DNA of 64,000 nucleotides from Bacteroidetes bacterium HGW-Bacteroidetes-2 (GTDB lineage Bacteria > Bacteroidota > Bacteroidia > Flavobacteriales > Flavobacteriaceae). Of the stretch, positions 62,239 through 64,000 are shown in pieces (the first letter of the stretch is position 1; every line of letters starts with the position of its first letter). Location of the stretch: NCBI GenBank assembly GCA_002842575.1, contig PHDJ01000010.1, forward strand, positions 1-64,000, read 5' to 3'. Under the pieces are notes generated by a model, which saw only the letters and a list, made by a program, of their open reading frames with translations, was not told the origin of the DNA and did no database searches. The position numbers and the translations under genes are program-made.

Positions 62239-62772
62239 ATGGAACAAATTTTAGGTATAGGCTCCCGAATAAATCACCCAAACCATGGAAAAGGGGTGGT
62301 AACTAATGTAACTTCAAAAATGTATTGGGTTACCTTTTTAGAAAAAGGATTGGAAACCATAAATGTAAATGATGATTTTGATGTCATAGAAGCTGTAGAA
62401 GGTGAAGTGGATACCGTTAGTTTTTCAGAAATAGAAGAATCTCTAGTTGAAATATTAAAACGATGGAGCGATGTTACCGAAGTTGTGCCTCTTGCCGATA
62501 AATGGCGCAATGGAACTATGGTTTTACAACCCAAAGACAAATCGCTTTCTTCAAAAGATATTCCTATTGAAACATTTTTTCATAAAATTGTTATGTTACG
62601 TGACAGGCTTCGGGTCATGGAGCAAAAAATTAATTCCAGTAAAGGTTTACAAGAAGATGAAAAAATTGATTTGCAACAATACATCACCCGTTGTTATGGA
62701 AGTTTGACAACCTTTAATATTCTATTTAAAAATACTTCTCAAAATTTTATTGGCGATTCTTTAAAAAAATAG
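62239..62772 (+). CDS. conserved hypothetical protein with SH3-like N-terminus
   Basis: A 177-residue cytoplasmic protein. The N-terminal 50 residues (GIGSRINHPNHGKGVVTNVTSKMYWVTFLEKGLETI) look like a small SH3/Tudor-like barrel of the kind at the C-terminus of UvrD-type helicases. The rest is helical, with DKWRNGTMVLQPKDKSL and a coiled-coil-like RLRVMEQKINSS. It is conserved-looking but of unknown function; nucleic-acid or polymerase contact is a guess from the barrel. Confidence 0.75.
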   Translation: MEQILGIGSRINHPNHGKGVVTNVTSKMYWVTFLEKGLETINVNDDFDVIEAVEGEVDTVSFSEIEESLVEILKRWSDVTEVVPLADKWRNGTMVLQPKDKSLSSKDIPIETFFHKIVMLRDRLRVMEQKINSSKGLQEDEKIDLQQYITRCYGSLTTFNILFKNTSQNFIGDSLKK

Positions 62773-62857
62773 TGACAAACCAAATTAGTGTATTAGCTAA
62801 ATCGACGATATTTTGGAGAACTAATTTTTGACAGGCTAGTGATAACTAACTTCAGGT

Positions 62858-62865
62858 TATATTTG
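62858..62865 (+). promoter_or_regulatory. orphan promoter-like box
   Basis: TATATTTG, a full -7 match with TTGACA at 62828-62833 (spacing 27, long). No plus-strand gene follows in the 140 nt before rpe, which is on the other strand. It could drive a small RNA or be chance. The rest of the 62773-63005 gap shows nothing. Confidence 0.25.
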
Positions 62866-63005
62866 TTTTCTTAATGTTAGGACAGAAAAATTATTAAAAT
62901 TTTTTAATACTGTTGTGATGCTGTGAGCTTAAAGAAATAAGGCCGAATAAAAATGTATGAGGGGAATTGTATTAATCCAATGACACTACTTCAAAGTTCA
63001 AGGGA

Positions 63006-63665
63006 TTACATATTCACCAGTTTGTTCAAATTTGCAATGGTTTCTAAAGGATTTTCTGCTTTAAAAACAAAGTTTCCGGCTACTAACACATCTGCCCCTG
63101 CAGCTACTAATTGAGAAGCATTTTTATCGTTTACACCACCATCGATTTCAATTTTAGTGGAAGCTCCGTTTCTAGTAATGATTTCTTTGAGTTGTTTGGT
63201 TTTTTTATAGGTATTTTCAATAAAACTTTGACCTCCAAAACCAGGGTTCACGCTCATTAAGCAAACTAAATCAATATTGTTTATAGTGTCTTCTAAAAGA
63301 CTCACGTTAGTATGTGGGTTAATCGCAACACCAGTTTGCATTCCTTCGGCTTTGATGGCTTGTAAAGTTCTATGTAGGTGTGTGCAGGCTTCATAATGCA
63401 CACTGAGTATATTTGCTCCTAAGTCTGCAAAAGTTTTAATATATCTGTCGGGGTCGATGATCATTAAATGAACATCAATGGGTTTTTTTGCGTGTTTAGT
63501 AATGGCTTGTAAAACTGGCATACCAAAGGAAATATTAGGTACAAAAACACCGTCCATAATGTCTATATGAAACCAATGGGCTTCACTATTGTTGATCATT
63601 TCGATATCGCGTTGCAGGTAGGCAAAATCGGCTGCTAAGATGGAAGGTGCTATTTTGATGGACAT
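63006..63665 (-). CDS. rpe: ribulose-phosphate 3-epimerase
   Basis: Rpe interconverts ribulose-5-phosphate and xylulose-5-phosphate in the pentose phosphate pathway. The 219-residue TIM barrel has APSILAADFAYL, WFHIDIMDGVFVPNISFG, DVHLMI, MSVNPGFGGQSFIE, IEIDGGVN and GADVLVAGNFVF. I start at the ATG at 63665, which fits family length; the -7 box at 63682-63689 rules out the longer frame. Confidence 0.96.
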   Translation of the reverse strand: MSIKIAPSILAADFAYLQRDIEMINNSEAHWFHIDIMDGVFVPNISFGMPVLQAITKHAKKPIDVHLMIIDPDRYIKTFADLGANILSVHYEACTHLHRTLQAIKAEGMQTGVAINPHTNVSLLEDTINNIDLVCLMSVNPGFGGQSFIENTYKKTKQLKEIITRNGASTKIEIDGGVNDKNASQLVAAGADVLVAGNFVFKAENPLETIANLNKLVNM

Positions 63666-63681
63666 AATACAATGGTTTTCG

Positions 63682-63689
63682 CAAAGGTA
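63682..63689 (-). promoter_or_regulatory. rpe promoter box
   Basis: Minus strand TACCTTTG, a full -7 match 17 nt ahead of the rpe ATG. Confidence 0.5.
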
Positions 63690-63799
63690 ATAAAGATATA
63701 GAGAAGTGTGTTTGTAGTTGTCTATTTTAAATCCTAAAACAAGTTTTTGTTCTAAATGATGAGATTTCTCCTCAAGTAAACTTAAGTATGGGAATAAAA

Positions 63800-63824
63800 A
63801 ATCCCCGGTAATCAGCCGGGGATT
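63800..63824 (-). terminator. rpoD terminator
   Basis: AATCCCCGG (63800-63808) pairs with CCGGGGATT (63816-63824). In the minus-strand direction the stem is followed by a run of T (AAAAA on the plus strand at 63796-63800). It lies 68 nt past the rpoD stop. Confidence 0.65.
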
Positions 63825-63891
63825 CATTCATCAATCAAAAAACGAACAGTTAGTGATAACTGTTTGTTATCATAATTTAGGATTTTTAAAA

Positions 63892-64000
63892 CTATCCTAA
63901 ATAGGTTTTTAATATTTTACTTCTTGAAGTGTGTTTCAATCTTCGTATCGCTTTTTCTTTAATTTGACGCACACGTTCACGGGTTAAATCAAACGTTTCA
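63892..64000 (-). CDS. rpoD: primary sigma factor RpoD, 3' end only
   Basis: The last 35 codons of a minus-strand gene that runs off the window. They encode [20 protein letters not shown] followed by [15 protein letters not shown] and a stop. This is the recognition helix and end of sigma region 4.2 of the housekeeping sigma factor. The very short tail after region 4.2 is typical of RpoD in Bacteroidota, whose -7 consensus TAnnTTTG is seen throughout the window. Confidence 0.93.
   Translation of the reverse strand, partial: ETFDLTRERVRQIKEKAIRRLKHTSRSKILKTYLG

Noticed and set aside
63666-63827. Longer rpe frame starting at 63827
   Set aside because: It passes through the rpoD terminator and the rpe promoter box, and family homology starts at 63665.

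Overview
The window reads as chromosomal DNA of a marine- or soil-type member of the Flavobacteriaceae (Bacteroidota). Four things seen in the sequence point there: low G+C; promoters of the Bacteroidota type (TAnnTTTG at -7) in front of many genes; gliding genes gldA, gldB and gldC; and type IX secretion (T9SS) C-terminal sorting domains. The split metH, the DAHP synthase/chorismate mutase fusion and the gene order nadE-gldB-gldC fit as well. Most of the window is ordinary core genome. The accessory-looking parts are 1-4000, 12.6-17.4 kb and 33.7-34.9 kb.

Layout. 0-4 kb: small exported or lipoprotein genes of unknown role and a decayed DUF3667 gene. 4-10.6 kb: methionine/SAM/folate block with metK (minus), a SAM-I riboswitch, metH in two genes, and metF. 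10.6-12.5 kb: a PagL-like outer-membrane protein and a DUF2807 lipoprotein. 12.6-13.1 kb: a ParE-type toxin-antitoxin pair. 13.2-17.4 kb: a cassette bracketed by two near-identical copies of the 3' end of gldA. It holds a divergent XRE regulator with a palindromic operator candidate, an exported protein, a lipoprotein, an Lnt-like apolipoprotein N-acyltransferase and a nonsense-interrupted HExxH protein. 17.4-21.1 kb: gldA, then a Phe-rich leader peptide/attenuator ahead of aroG(DAHPS-CM)-rsgA-dtd. 21.1-27.5 kb: three DUF3857/transglutaminase-like exported proteins and a MazG-type hydrolase. 27.5-35.9 kb: aroA, queA, a T9SS lysyl-endopeptidase-like protease, rlmN, a T9SS adhesin-type protein, a lipoprotein and a polyprenyl diphosphate synthase. 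36.1-38.5 kb: ECF sigma factor, probable anti-sigma factor and an outer-membrane protein. 38.6-45.5 kb: dnaG, a LuxR-type response regulator, nadE, gldB, gldC, engB and a hydrolase. 45.6-61.2 kb: the full dcw cluster mraZ-rsmH-ftsL-ftsI-murE-mraY-murD-ftsW-murG-murC-ftsQ-ftsA-ftsZ, with three MraZ boxes at its promoter. 61.3-64 kb: yqeY-like gene, tRNA-Arg(TCG) with a broken tandem copy, rpe, and the 3' end of rpoD.

How the genes work together. The met block makes and recycles methionine and SAM, with metH apparently under direct SAM control. The aro operon appears controlled by phenylalanine supply through a leader peptide. The dcw cluster makes peptidoglycan precursors and the divisome as one tightly packed transcription unit; murE carries the DNPR motif, implying meso-diaminopimelate peptidoglycan. 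The most unusual region is the cassette at the gldA 3' end. It looks like a small integrated, XRE-controlled module centred on a dedicated lipoprotein acyltransferase and a lipoprotein. Other points of note are a DnaG whose zinc ribbon has lost all four ligands, a response regulator with Glu in place of the phosphoacceptor Asp, and the pseudo-tRNA whose anticodon arm is replaced by a palindrome.

Limits: family names rest on motifs recognised by eye; no database search was run. Promoter and terminator calls are pattern matches.
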